From JAADJA01 sp963840975 (lineage in GTDB: Bacteria; Bacteroidota; Bacteroidia; Bacteroidales; JAADJA01): a stretch of DNA of 64,000 nt. Of this stretch, positions 35,154 through 43,823 are shown in pieces. The stretch lies in contig CAWJBC010000021.1 of NCBI GenBank assembly GCA_963840975.1, positions 62,001-126,000 of the forward strand. Direction: 5' to 3'. The notes beneath the pieces are model-generated. The model was not told the DNA's origin. It ran no database searches and worked only from the letters and a program-made list of their open reading frames with translations. The translations under genes were made by a program, and so were the position numbers. How positions within the stretch are numbered: position 1 is the stretch's first letter; the number at the start of each line of letters is the position of its first letter.

Positions 35154-35211
35154 GGATTAAAAAGCCACAAGATGCGCCAACACTGAGGCTTACGCGGGAA
35201 GACTTGCGGCT
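35154..35211 (+). repeat. Degenerate direct repeat flanking the toxin-antitoxin pair, right copy
   Basis: Right-hand counterpart of 34383-34440, 101 bp after the toxin stop. It too follows a GATTTATGATTT word (35119-35130). Confidence 0.4.
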
Positions 35212-35260
35212 GTGGGGATTTTTGAAATATGATTTTTGATTTAAGGAGAGGAATGAGTAA

Positions 35261-35769
35261 GAGGCACGGGGGATGTTTGCGGCATTTTGGCAAGGATAAA
35301 GAATTTTTAATGAAAATATAGTCTAAGACTATAAAATTAGATTCGACGTAGTCGGAGACTACGCCGAACCGGGGAAGGATAAAGAATTTTTAATGAAAAT
35401 ATAGTCTAAGACTATGAAATTAGATTCGACGTAGTCGGAGACTACGCCGAACCGGGTATTGTGATTTGAGGATAGGAATGAGTAAGAGGCACGAGGGATG
35501 TTTGCGGCATTTTGGCAAGGATAAAGAATTTTTAATGAAAATATAGGCTAATGACTATGCAAGATGATTGTTCTGATAACGTAGTCGGAGACTACGCCGT
35601 AACCGGGAAGTATGCACCACTGTGATTGAAGGTTTGCGATCTGTAGCTTACGTGCAGGCACGGGGGATGTTCTGCGGCATATTGACAAGGCTAATGAATT
35701 TTTAATGAAAATATAGTCTAAGACTATAAACTTAGATTCGACGTAGTCGGGAGACTACGCCGGTCCGAG
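35261..35769 (+). repeat. Array of four hairpin-bearing repeat units
   Basis: Four related units of 80-92 bp: 35291-35373, 35375-35456, 35516-35607 and 35686-35769. Each begins AAGGATAAAGAATTTTTAAT or a close variant and ends ACGCCG(A)ACCGGG or similar. Each holds two palindromes with the same TAGTC/GACTA arms: ATAGTCTAAGACTAT and CGTAGTC-GGA-GACTACG (in unit 1: 35318-35332 and 35347-35363). A header (GAGGCACGGGGGATGTTTGCGG) precedes units 1, 3 and 4. In unit 3 the first palindrome is decayed, but the second is intact in all four; unit 4 has one extra loop base. There is no ORF inside. Confidence 0.85.
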
Positions 35770-36180
35770 AGTGGTGATAAAAAAACCGATTGCCATTAGG
35801 TAACCAAAGGAAGCAACGCAGACACAAAAAGTTTATATTTCATATTTAATATGTTCAACAATTCATTTCTTGACAAGCTTCTCCCAAATTTCAATATTAG
35901 GTCGATCATTATTATATGTTCTTAGGGAAATTAGCATGATAATTGAGGCTTTAATGCGGTAAGCACAAATATCTCTGTTTATTAGCTTCATTATAAAAAC
36001 TGGTTAAGCTGACATTATTAGATTATGGATGCTTCCTGATTACATCACTGTTCAACATTGCGAAGATATTTCCAGTTGTCAATGAAAAGTTCTGGTTCAG
36101 GTTCATGAATTCATAATTCTATTTTACGGTCATTTCGTCATATAACTGAGTGCTTTAATGCCTAACAAAAACATTCTTGA
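35770..36180. other. Gene-poor interval after the repeat array
   Basis: About 410 AT-rich bases with no recognisable gene, RNA or promoter of note, other than the doubtful 42-codon minus-strand ORF at 35863-35991 listed separately. Confidence 0.4.
35863..35991 (-). CDS. Doubtful 42-codon ORF
   Basis: An ATG-initiated frame of 42 codons (beginning MKLINRDICAYRIK and ending WEKLVKK) in the gap after the repeat array. It has one hydrophobic stretch (ASIIMLISL) and a basic tail, a pattern compatible with a small membrane peptide or with chance. No homologue is recognised and no ribosome-binding site or promoter is evident. Confidence 0.15.
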   Translation of the reverse strand: MKLINRDICAYRIKASIIMLISLRTYNNDRPNIEIWEKLVKK

Positions 36181-36396
36181 TTGGCTGTGATACAAACCAT
36201 ATTTAAAAGCGGACATGAAATAGAGGAAATACAAGGATTATATACCATGATCCTGAACGAAAAACAAACAGAGACAAACTTTACATTTGATCCAAACATA
36301 CCCAGATATGATTCTAAAGGCTTTTCGGGCGCTGTGATGGCTATACAGTTTATTACGGTGGTGAAATTTCCGGTAAGGGACATTATTGAAAAGTGA
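36181..36396 (+). CDS. Short hypothetical ORF, possibly a gene remnant
   Basis: A TTG-initiated 71-codon frame directly preceded by a stop codon. The product has an ordinary soluble-protein composition (SGHEIEEIQGLYTMILNE... FSGAVMAIQFITVVKFP), but no family is recognised. The opposite strand is also open over most of the same bases, so one or both may be chance. With no ATG it could be the tail of a decayed gene. Confidence 0.2.
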   Translation: MAVIQTIFKSGHEIEEIQGLYTMILNEKQTETNFTFDPNIPRYDSKGFSGAVMAIQFITVVKFPVRDIIEK

Positions 36397-36469
36397 TTAA
36401 ACCCATTGGCGAAATAATCAAATCAATATTAATTTCCCATAAATAATCCTTTTCCTTATTTTTGATGCT

Positions 36470-37579
36470 ATGAATCAGTCCCTAAAAAACCGGTGGTTCG
36501 AAAAGTATCCCACGTTCAGCCTGGTGGTTATCGTTATTATTGCTGTCATTATTGTTGATTTTATTTCGGCGCTTATCTTTATCCCGGAGGATTACAATTC
36601 GTTTCGCACCGCTGATCCTTATTACCATCATGGTTTGCTTCCCAACCGCCATGCCCGCAATATCTGGGGCGACAGGATTTTTGATATTTATACCAATTCG
36701 CTTGGATTTAAAGATCAATCTGCAGAGATATTAGCATTAAATCCGGATAAAAAACGAATTGTTTTTATCGGCGATTCGTTTACCGAAAGCATGGGTATGA
36801 CCTGGGAGGAGAGTTTTGCAGGTATCATTTCTTCACAACTTCCCGACAGGGAGATATTGAATGCCGGAGTAGTGAGCTACAGTCCAAAGCTTTATTATTT
36901 AAAAACGAAATATCTGATCGAAAATGTTAAACTGAAATTCGATGAGCTTTATGTTTTTATTGACAATAGCGACCCCCTGAATGAACTTACATACGAAGAT
37001 TTTGAGCCTTACAATGATAAAGCGCTGAAGAAAGCAGGGTATAAGATAAAGCGTTATTTGTTCAGTCATTCCTATCTTTATTATTCTGTTTCGGTCAAGA
37101 TAATGGAAAACCGGAAATCACCGGTAGCTGCCCGCTGGAACCCGATGTCGGGGGCGGCGGTTTTGGATGAGCTATCTGTTGAGGAAAAGGATTTTATCGC
37201 CGCTATGCTGAGCTGGAGTTATACTCCGTCTCTTTATGAAAAGTGGGGGAGGAGGGGTTTACAGTTAGCCGGAGAAAATATGCAAAAGCTCAGTGACTTG
37301 TGTAAGCAAAACAACATTCGATTAACCGTAGTAATTTATCCCTGGCCATCGGTCATTGAGCAACGGAACCTTAATGATGTTCAGGTTGGCTTCTGGAATG
37401 ACTTCTGCGAGAAAAACAACATTCCATTCATAAACCTTTACCCTGATTTTATGACCGGCGAAGAACCCGCACGAATAATTCAAAAACTATTTATACCCGC
37501 TGATGTACATTGGAATAAAGAGGGAAATAAGCTGGTGGCGGAGAAGATTTTGGTAGAGATTGAGGGGAGATTAAGTTGA
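36470..37579 (+). CDS. Membrane-anchored SGNH/GDSL-family hydrolase
   Basis: A 369-residue protein with one N-terminal transmembrane segment (residues ~17-38) and an extracytoplasmic SGNH domain. The nucleophile is Ser103 in IGDSFTESMG (block I); Gly/Asn block residues appear as LNAGVVSYSP; the catalytic Asp and His are Asp345 and His347 in PADVHWNKEGN. Such proteins remove or transfer acyl groups, often on cell-surface glycans or alginate-like polymers (AlgJ/DltD-like SGNH group). Substrate is unknown. It is 74 bp after a doubtful ORF and 105 bp before the large T9SS protein. Confidence 0.85.
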   Translation: MNQSLKNRWFEKYPTFSLVVIVIIAVIIVDFISALIFIPEDYNSFRTADPYYHHGLLPNRHARNIWGDRIFDIYTNSLGFKDQSAEILALNPDKKRIVFIGDSFTESMGMTWEESFAGIISSQLPDREILNAGVVSYSPKLYYLKTKYLIENVKLKFDELYVFIDNSDPLNELTYEDFEPYNDKALKKAGYKIKRYLFSHSYLYYSVSVKIMENRKSPVAARWNPMSGAAVLDELSVEEKDFIAAMLSWSYTPSLYEKWGRRGLQLAGENMQKLSDLCKQNNIRLTVVIYPWPSVIEQRNLNDVQVGFWNDFCEKNNIPFINLYPDFMTGEEPARIIQKLFIPADVHWNKEGNKLVAEKILVEIEGRLS

Positions 37580-37684
37580 AGGCTTAGGCTGAGACTGAGG
37601 TTTTTGTATTTTATATTATTTACACTTTAAATTGAATTTAAAGATTAAATTTTATTAATTTTATGATTCTTAAATTTTAAAAGT

Positions 37685-40600
37685 ATGAAAAATTATAATG
37701 GCACTAGATCAAAGTATCCCACCCGGCAGATTTTCAGTTTCTCGTTTATTTTAATTGTATGTCTTATAATAGTTACGGAACTATTTGCCGTAAAAGATCA
37801 ATCAAAAGATTGGTCAATAGTAGCCACATATAATATTCCTGGCAAGGCATCGGGGCTGGCATGGGATGGAACAAATATCTATTTTGGTATTTACGGTGCA
37901 AACGGTAATGAGGTCTATAAGTTCGATCCAATTACGGGAACAAATGAACTGCTTTTTACAAGTACAATACTCGAGGATGCATTTGGTATGACTTGGGACG
38001 GGGCAAATCTCTGGATCACAGATCATGCTAACAGCGCGTCGTTACCAGCTTACGCTATGAAATTTGATCTGGCAGGTAATGTCATCACCCAATTTGATCT
38101 ACCTGTTCATTATATGTCAGGAATCGCTTACGATAATGGTAATTTTTGGGCTGCTTCCTATTATCCCAATCCGGGAGCCATATATAAATTAGATAATTCA
38201 GGGGCTATCCTCCAGCAAATACCTTCACCAAATCAACAACCATGGGATTTATGTATGCAAGGAAATGAAATTTGGGTAGTAGATTACGACGGTAATATGT
38301 TATATAAAATTGATCAATCAGGAGCCATCATTGAAAGCCATGCATGCGAAAATATGAAGCCTGCGGGGGTAGTTTTTGACGGTCAATATTTATGGTATGT
38401 TGATGGGCAGCTATCCTCTCCAAGTACATTATATAAAGTTGATCTTGCCGGATCAGGCACACCTCAAATCAATGTTCCGGTGATAGAATATGATTACGGA
38501 AATGTAACCTTGGGTGACTCTGCTGTATGGTATTGTGATGTTTACAACACGGGTACAAGTGATCTTGTAATTACCAATCTCATCATCCAGAATGCCGTTC
38601 CGATTTTTGTTTGGATGACATTTCCACAGATTATTCCAACGGGGAGTTCCATCCAGATTCCCATTATATATAAACCCATTGAACTTGGTTCGCTTAGCAC
38701 ATTGATTGTTGTTGAATCCAACGACCCGGTCACCCCACAAGTGACCCTGGAAGTTATCGGGGAAGGTGTTTTTAATGGTCCACATATACAAGTACTTAAT
38801 GGTTCACATGATTACGGTGATGTAAGAATAAATGCTACGAAAAGATGGTACCTTGAAATATTTAACAATGGAGATCAATTGCTGGAGGTAACAAACATTT
38901 CGATTGATGATCTGCATTTTTTTCTTGATGAAAATATTAGTTTTCCAATTTATATCGGCATTTTGGAGACTATCCAGTTGGGTGTTTGGTTCCAGCCTGA
39001 CCAGGCATCTCTGTTTGAAGGGATTGCAGAGGTCAATCATAATGATGTGACACAGGGAAATATTTTTGTAAATCTTTCTGGAGAGGGGATAGATGAAGAA
39101 TATCCTATGGGTTCTGTATTATGGAATTACACTATCAATACGAGTTTTGATAACAGCATTAAAGCCATTACTCCAATTTTAGACATCAGTGGAGACGGCG
39201 TTCAAGATGTAATTGTATGTTCAGAGGATGATTTTATCAGGTGCTTTAATGGCAACGCTTCGGGAACAACTGATGTCCTTTGGGAAAATGAAATTGGTTC
39301 AGTGTATAACCAGAATGACCTTTGTACAATTGAAGATATAAATAATGATGGGTATGAAGATATTGTGGTTGGCCTTGTTGGAGGTGTTAGGGCAGTTAAA
39401 GTTTTTTCAGGCTATACCGGTGAACTTATTTGGATTTACGATACGCATACTTATGGCGGTGGAGGCTGGGTTTACCAGGTTTGGGCTGGATTTGATTACA
39501 ACAGTGATGGGATAAATGATGTTTTGGCTGCCACAGGAAATGACGGGAATAATACCGGTCCAAAACGTGTTTTTTGCCTGAATGGTCAAACAGGGAATGT
39601 ATTATGGGAGGTTTATACTGATGGCCCTAAATTTTCAGTAATCGGGGTGGACGATTATACAGGAGATGGCATTCCAGATGTAATCACAGGTGCTTCAAAT
39701 TTAAATGAAACACAGGGGAAAGTTTATGGCATCAATGGATTGACCGGATTGATAATATTTGAGTATACCACCTCCGGATCATCAGTTTGGGCATTGGAAC
39801 AATTAGACGATATAAATGGTGACGGTATAAAAGAGGTAATCGCCGGTGATTTTGCCGGTAACTACTATTTGATCAACCCAGTAACCGGAAATCCTATCAG
39901 CATGGGAAGCGTTGGTACTTCTCTATTGCTCAGATTTGAAAGGCTTGAAGATGTAAATAATGACGGTCATGCTGATATCGCCGTTGCTCATAGTGGAAGC
40001 AATGCTGTCGCAATAAATGGGTTCAACGGTCAGAATATCTGGCTGACAAGTCTGTCTGACAAATGCTGGAACATTGACAAAATAAATGATGTGAATGGGG
40101 ACGGTATTAATGACATGGTTGCCGGAACATTATATAGTAGTAATTATTGTTATTTCATAGATGGTGTCAATGGAAATGTTCTTTATTCAGTTAATTATGG
40201 TGAAGCAATTGATGGGATCTGCTCCATACCAGATATTACCGGTGATGGATCATGGGAAATGGTAGCAGGAGGAAGGAACGGGAAGCTAACATGTTACTCG
40301 GGAGGTTTGAATAGTGGCATAGTCAGTGCAGATTTTATGGCTGATACAACGTTCGGAATGGTTCCTTTCGACGTTTTTTTTACCGATCTATCTTCCGGTG
40401 CAGTCAATTCATGGCAATGGGATTTTGAGAACGATGGTGTCATTGATTCCTATTTGCAGAATCCAATGCATACCTATACTTTATTAGGGAGTTACTCAGT
40501 TAAACTCATTGTGGGCAATGGGATTTTAACTGATACATTGATTAAAGTTAATTACATCATTGCTGATTCGACAGTAAAAATTCAACAGTATCTTAGTCAA

Positions 40601-40870
40601 TCCAATTTTATTATTTCACCAAATCCATTTATTGACTGGGTTTCCATAGAATTCTTCATGGAAGAAGATGAGACCGTCACGCTGAAAATTTTCGGTACCA
40701 ATGGGGAGCCAGTAGTTACACTTATTAATTATAAATTCTTGAATGCAGGGAAACACAGGATATATTGGGATGGAAAAAGCATTCAAGGAAAGATGGTACC
40801 GGATGGATTATACATTGGAAGACTTGAAAAAGAGGGTAAAACGAGTTTCTTTAGAATAATCAGACAGTGA
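37685..40870 (+). CDS. Secreted FG-GAP/PKD protein with type IX secretion C-terminal domain
   Basis: A 1061-residue exported protein. A signal segment near the N-terminus (FSFILIVCLIIVTELFA) is followed by a beta-propeller (about 35-260; repeated WDGTNIYFG/GNEIWVVDY units), one or two HYDIN/SPD-2-like Ig domains (VIEYDYGNVTLGDSAVWYCDVYNTG), then FG-GAP/VCBS calcium repeats (DISGDGVQDVIV, DINNDGYEDIVVG, DVNNDGHADIAVA, DVNGDGINDMVAG; about 495-880). A PKD domain (ADFMADTTFGMVPFDVFFTD...WQWDFENDG) comes next. The last ~90 residues are a T9SS type A sorting domain (IISPNPFIDWVSIEF ... GLYIGRL...FFRIIRQ). It should be exported and fixed to the cell surface. No catalytic domain is visible. Confidence 0.88.
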   Translation: MKNYNGTRSKYPTRQIFSFSFILIVCLIIVTELFAVKDQSKDWSIVATYNIPGKASGLAWDGTNIYFGIYGANGNEVYKFDPITGTNELLFTSTILEDAFGMTWDGANLWITDHANSASLPAYAMKFDLAGNVITQFDLPVHYMSGIAYDNGNFWAASYYPNPGAIYKLDNSGAILQQIPSPNQQPWDLCMQGNEIWVVDYDGNMLYKIDQSGAIIESHACENMKPAGVVFDGQYLWYVDGQLSSPSTLYKVDLAGSGTPQINVPVIEYDYGNVTLGDSAVWYCDVYNTGTSDLVITNLIIQNAVPIFVWMTFPQIIPTGSSIQIPIIYKPIELGSLSTLIVVESNDPVTPQVTLEVIGEGVFNGPHIQVLNGSHDYGDVRINATKRWYLEIFNNGDQLLEVTNISIDDLHFFLDENISFPIYIGILETIQLGVWFQPDQASLFEGIAEVNHNDVTQGNIFVNLSGEGIDEEYPMGSVLWNYTINTSFDNSIKAITPILDISGDGVQDVIVCSEDDFIRCFNGNASGTTDVLWENEIGSVYNQNDLCTIEDINNDGYEDIVVGLVGGVRAVKVFSGYTGELIWIYDTHTYGGGGWVYQVWAGFDYNSDGINDVLAATGNDGNNTGPKRVFCLNGQTGNVLWEVYTDGPKFSVIGVDDYTGDGIPDVITGASNLNETQGKVYGINGLTGLIIFEYTTSGSSVWALEQLDDINGDGIKEVIAGDFAGNYYLINPVTGNPISMGSVGTSLLLRFERLEDVNNDGHADIAVAHSGSNAVAINGFNGQNIWLTSLSDKCWNIDKINDVNGDGINDMVAGTLYSSNYCYFIDGVNGNVLYSVNYGEAIDGICSIPDITGDGSWEMVAGGRNGKLTCYSGGLNSGIVSADFMADTTFGMVPFDVFFTDLSSGAVNSWQWDFENDGVIDSYLQNPMHTYTLLGSYSVKLIVGNGILTDTLIKVNYIIADSTVKIQQYLSQSNFIISPNPFIDWVSIEFFMEEDETVTLKIFGTNGEPVVTLINYKFLNAGKHRIYWDGKSIQGKMVPDGLYIGRLEKEGKTSFFRIIRQ

Positions 40871-41071
40871 TTTTATTATTTGTAAACCATTTGCTACTTT
40901 GATCGTAGATATTTTTTCTTAATTACATCACCCATTCTGTTATATTTTGTGGTAAGAATGAAAGTGTTTTCTTTTCTTGTAAAAAATCCTTAAATGATTT
41001 TCCCAATTTGGTAACTTATTTTCAGAAATGAACGTAGTAGACCATTAGTATCATCAACTCAATTTTATAAG

Positions 41072-43765
41072 ATGTATAGAATCATTCTGGTCATTTTAAT
41101 GTTAATTACCCAGTTTATTTATGCCCAGGAAGCATCCTGGAGCCGCATGAACACGGGTAATTCTTCACTGCCGAATGAAACGGTTAAGTGTATCGTTTTT
41201 GATTCGGAGGGGGCTATGTGGGCTGGAACATATATGGGAGGATTAGCCAGGCTGAAGGGCGATGTCTGGACCATTTATAACACTTCAAATTCTGAACTTC
41301 CTCACAATTATATTAATTCCATTGCTATTGATAAGAATAACGTTAAGTGGATCGGTACTGACGGCGGGGGACTTGCAAGATTTGATGGTACATCCTGGCA
41401 GATTTTTAAGACTTCCAATTCAGGCTTGCCATCCAATGTTGTGATGTCGGTTTATTGTGAAAATAGCGGTGTTTTGTGGATAGGAACCTACTTTGGAGGT
41501 GTCGCCCGCTACGATGGGCAAACATGGACGGTCTATAATGATGAAAACTCCCCTCTTCTTTCGAACAAAATTGTTACTGTAACCAAGGACACGAAAGATG
41601 TTTTATGGGTAGGAACACAGGGTGGGGGACTTGGTTCATTCGACGGGAAAAACTGGACTATTTATACCGAAAGGAATTCAAAACTGACAAGTGATTACAT
41701 CTATTCCATTGCTATTGACGAAGAAAATAACAAATGGGTTGGAACAGGCGGCGGCGGTGTTGCTATTTTTAACGATGTTTACTGGATAACCTTTAATTCA
41801 GGAAACTCAGAAATTGCAGATGATAATATTCGGCCTATCCTGATAAACCAGGGTAATAAATGGATAGGTACTTACATTGGCGGTTTAAATATGTTCGATG
41901 GCAATGCCTGGAAAGCCTTCGATTACCAGAATTCATCCATGCCTGATGATGAAATAACCTGTTTGGCTTATCAGCACCCAAATCTTATGATCGGGACGGA
42001 ACGTTCCGGAATTATTGTGTTCCAGGATAAACTGAAGCCAAAGGTTATCAAGCAGATGAAGGAAATAGCCATTGAAGAAAAACCAATAATAACTATTGAA
42101 GAAGAACCCTTGGTAATTAGCGAAGAAAAACCATTTGTTGTAATTGAAGAAGAACCACTAAAAGTTCCCGAAGAAAAACCATTGATCGTCATTGAAGATG
42201 AACCATTAAAAGTTCCTGAAGAAATACCGGAAGTTATTCTTGAAGAAAAACCTTTGGTAGTTGCTGAGGAGGAACCTGTTATCGTTCCCGAAGAAAAGCC
42301 ATTCGTTATTGTTGATGAGGAACCGGCAGTCATTAATGAAGAACAACCCCCTGTCGTTATTGATGAAAAGCCATTGGTTGTTGTAGAAGATGACCCGGTA
42401 GTCGCCCCGGACGAAAAACCATTGGTTGTTGTTGAGGATGAACCGGAAGTTGTTATTGAAGAAAAGCCATTGGTTGTTGTTGAAGAAGAACCTGAAATAG
42501 TAACCGGGCAGGAGCCAATAACTCCAATTGAAGAAGAAATAGTTGTTGTGGAGCCTGAGCAGGACTCTATCATACAGGAGGAAATTCCAAAATTATTTGA
42601 CTCGAAAACGCGAAATAAGATTGTGCTTATGTTTGATGCAGCAGATGTTTATTTCGACCCATCACGATTAAATTTATACCGGCGTTCATTCAAGTTGTTA
42701 CTGAAAAACCGGGAACGGGTCAACGACACGTATGATGTTTTAATACTTATTTACTCAAGCAATTATGATCTGAACCCCAAAAAAGTGCAACTTTCAGAAA
42801 GTGACTTAAGAGCATTGAAGGTGAAGAAGGTAATTTACCTTGATGGTGAAACTCAGTTTACGGAAGCTGTAAAAAAGGCGTTTACAACCATAGAGGATGA
42901 ACATAATGATATTGGGAACAATCATGTGATAGCTGCGACTTATAAATTCTTCGCTGATGACGAATCTGCAAGGATGGTCGTTAAGCAATACACCGACAAA
43001 TACAGGATTGTTTTTTCGTTGCTGGCTTATGAAACCGCTGCATGGAAGATGGAATATAAAATGAAAGATATCGTACCCAAAGGATCCGGACATTATTATT
43101 CCATCAGTCATCCAAGTATCAAGGATAACTGGTCGGTGACGGGGCAGATTGGATTTTCTATTTTCCGTGGCGACTTTGATGTTAATAGTGTAATTACTTT
43201 CCCCGGTGAGATCGGCATTGCAGTAAACAAACAGGTGCTTTCGACCGGCATCCTGAATGGAGGTATTAAAGCTCAGTTTAATTTTGGTCAGTTGAAAGGG
43301 TCAAAAAATGACTATTCATTTGAGAACCATTACAAAGAGGGAACCATTAATTTTCAGGTAATCCTCAATAGGTGGATAGACAGGAACTTCAGGTTCGAAA
43401 AAGTGAGACCTTATGCTTTTGCAGGAATAGGATTTATTAATTATCGGGTGCTGCTGCGCGATCCGAATGGATATGTTTATAACGGGTATGGTTACAAAGT
43501 TACCGAAGGTGATCTTGAAGGAAATGGAACCAATCCGCAAAAGGACAAAGCCTTAACAGATCTTATGATTCCTTTGGGTATAGGGGCAAACTATAAATTG
43601 AATGCCAAGATTAATCTTGAATTGGAAGCATCCTCAAGATTTATCAATAGTGATAAGCTTGATGCAAGGGTCAAAAATAAAAATGACAAATACTGGTTTG
43701 TTTCCGTTGGTATAACTTATATCCTCAGCAATAAAGAATTCCTTGCCGATATTCTGAACCGTTAG
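41072..43765 (+). CDS. Propeller / acidic Pro-Glu repeat / outer-membrane barrel protein
   Basis: An 897-residue exported protein (signal MYRIILVILMLITQFIYA) with three unlike parts. Residues ~20-325 hold about seven 'two-component regulator propeller' repeats of ~43 residues (NxxWxGTxxGGLARFDGxxWxxY). Residues ~328-505 are a low-complexity run of 11-residue Glu/Pro/Val repeats (EEKPLVVxEEEP). Residues ~510-690 look like a Rossmann-like, possibly vWA-type domain (NKIVLMFDAADVYFDPSRLNLYRRSFK), and ~690-897 look like an 8-strand porin-type barrel (RFEKVRPYAFAGIGFINY ... KYWFVSVGITYIL). No kinase is attached. The whole could bridge the outer membrane and a surface propeller. Function unknown. 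Confidence 0.8.
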   Translation: MYRIILVILMLITQFIYAQEASWSRMNTGNSSLPNETVKCIVFDSEGAMWAGTYMGGLARLKGDVWTIYNTSNSELPHNYINSIAIDKNNVKWIGTDGGGLARFDGTSWQIFKTSNSGLPSNVVMSVYCENSGVLWIGTYFGGVARYDGQTWTVYNDENSPLLSNKIVTVTKDTKDVLWVGTQGGGLGSFDGKNWTIYTERNSKLTSDYIYSIAIDEENNKWVGTGGGGVAIFNDVYWITFNSGNSEIADDNIRPILINQGNKWIGTYIGGLNMFDGNAWKAFDYQNSSMPDDEITCLAYQHPNLMIGTERSGIIVFQDKLKPKVIKQMKEIAIEEKPIITIEEEPLVISEEKPFVVIEEEPLKVPEEKPLIVIEDEPLKVPEEIPEVILEEKPLVVAEEEPVIVPEEKPFVIVDEEPAVINEEQPPVVIDEKPLVVVEDDPVVAPDEKPLVVVEDEPEVVIEEKPLVVVEEEPEIVTGQEPITPIEEEIVVVEPEQDSIIQEEIPKLFDSKTRNKIVLMFDAADVYFDPSRLNLYRRSFKLLLKNRERVNDTYDVLILIYSSNYDLNPKKVQLSESDLRALKVKKVIYLDGETQFTEAVKKAFTTIEDEHNDIGNNHVIAATYKFFADDESARMVVKQYTDKYRIVFSLLAYETAAWKMEYKMKDIVPKGSGHYYSISHPSIKDNWSVTGQIGFSIFRGDFDVNSVITFPGEIGIAVNKQVLSTGILNGGIKAQFNFGQLKGSKNDYSFENHYKEGTINFQVILNRWIDRNFRFEKVRPYAFAGIGFINYRVLLRDPNGYVYNGYGYKVTEGDLEGNGTNPQKDKALTDLMIPLGIGANYKLNAKINLELEASSRFINSDKLDARVKNKNDKYWFVSVGITYILSNKEFLADILNR

Positions 43766-43823
43766 CCGGATTCAATACATCTTTCCTGAAAAATATCCGT
43801 TTCGATCATGCGTTTATTATGCT

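Noticed and set aside
35281..35520. Sigma-54 promoter suggested by GGCAC...TTTGCGG in the repeat headers
   Set aside because: The GG and GC dinucleotides are 14 nt apart rather than 10, and no gene follows.
35261..35769. CRISPR-like repeat array
   Set aside because: Units have unequal spacing and long, similar spacers, internal palindromes are too short for typical repeats, and no cas genes are near.
41971..42573. 200-codon Ser/Thr-rich ORF on the minus strand
   Set aside because: It is the antisense of the GAA/CCA-rich Glu-Pro repeat of the propeller-barrel gene; its repeat pattern is a by-product of that coding sequence.
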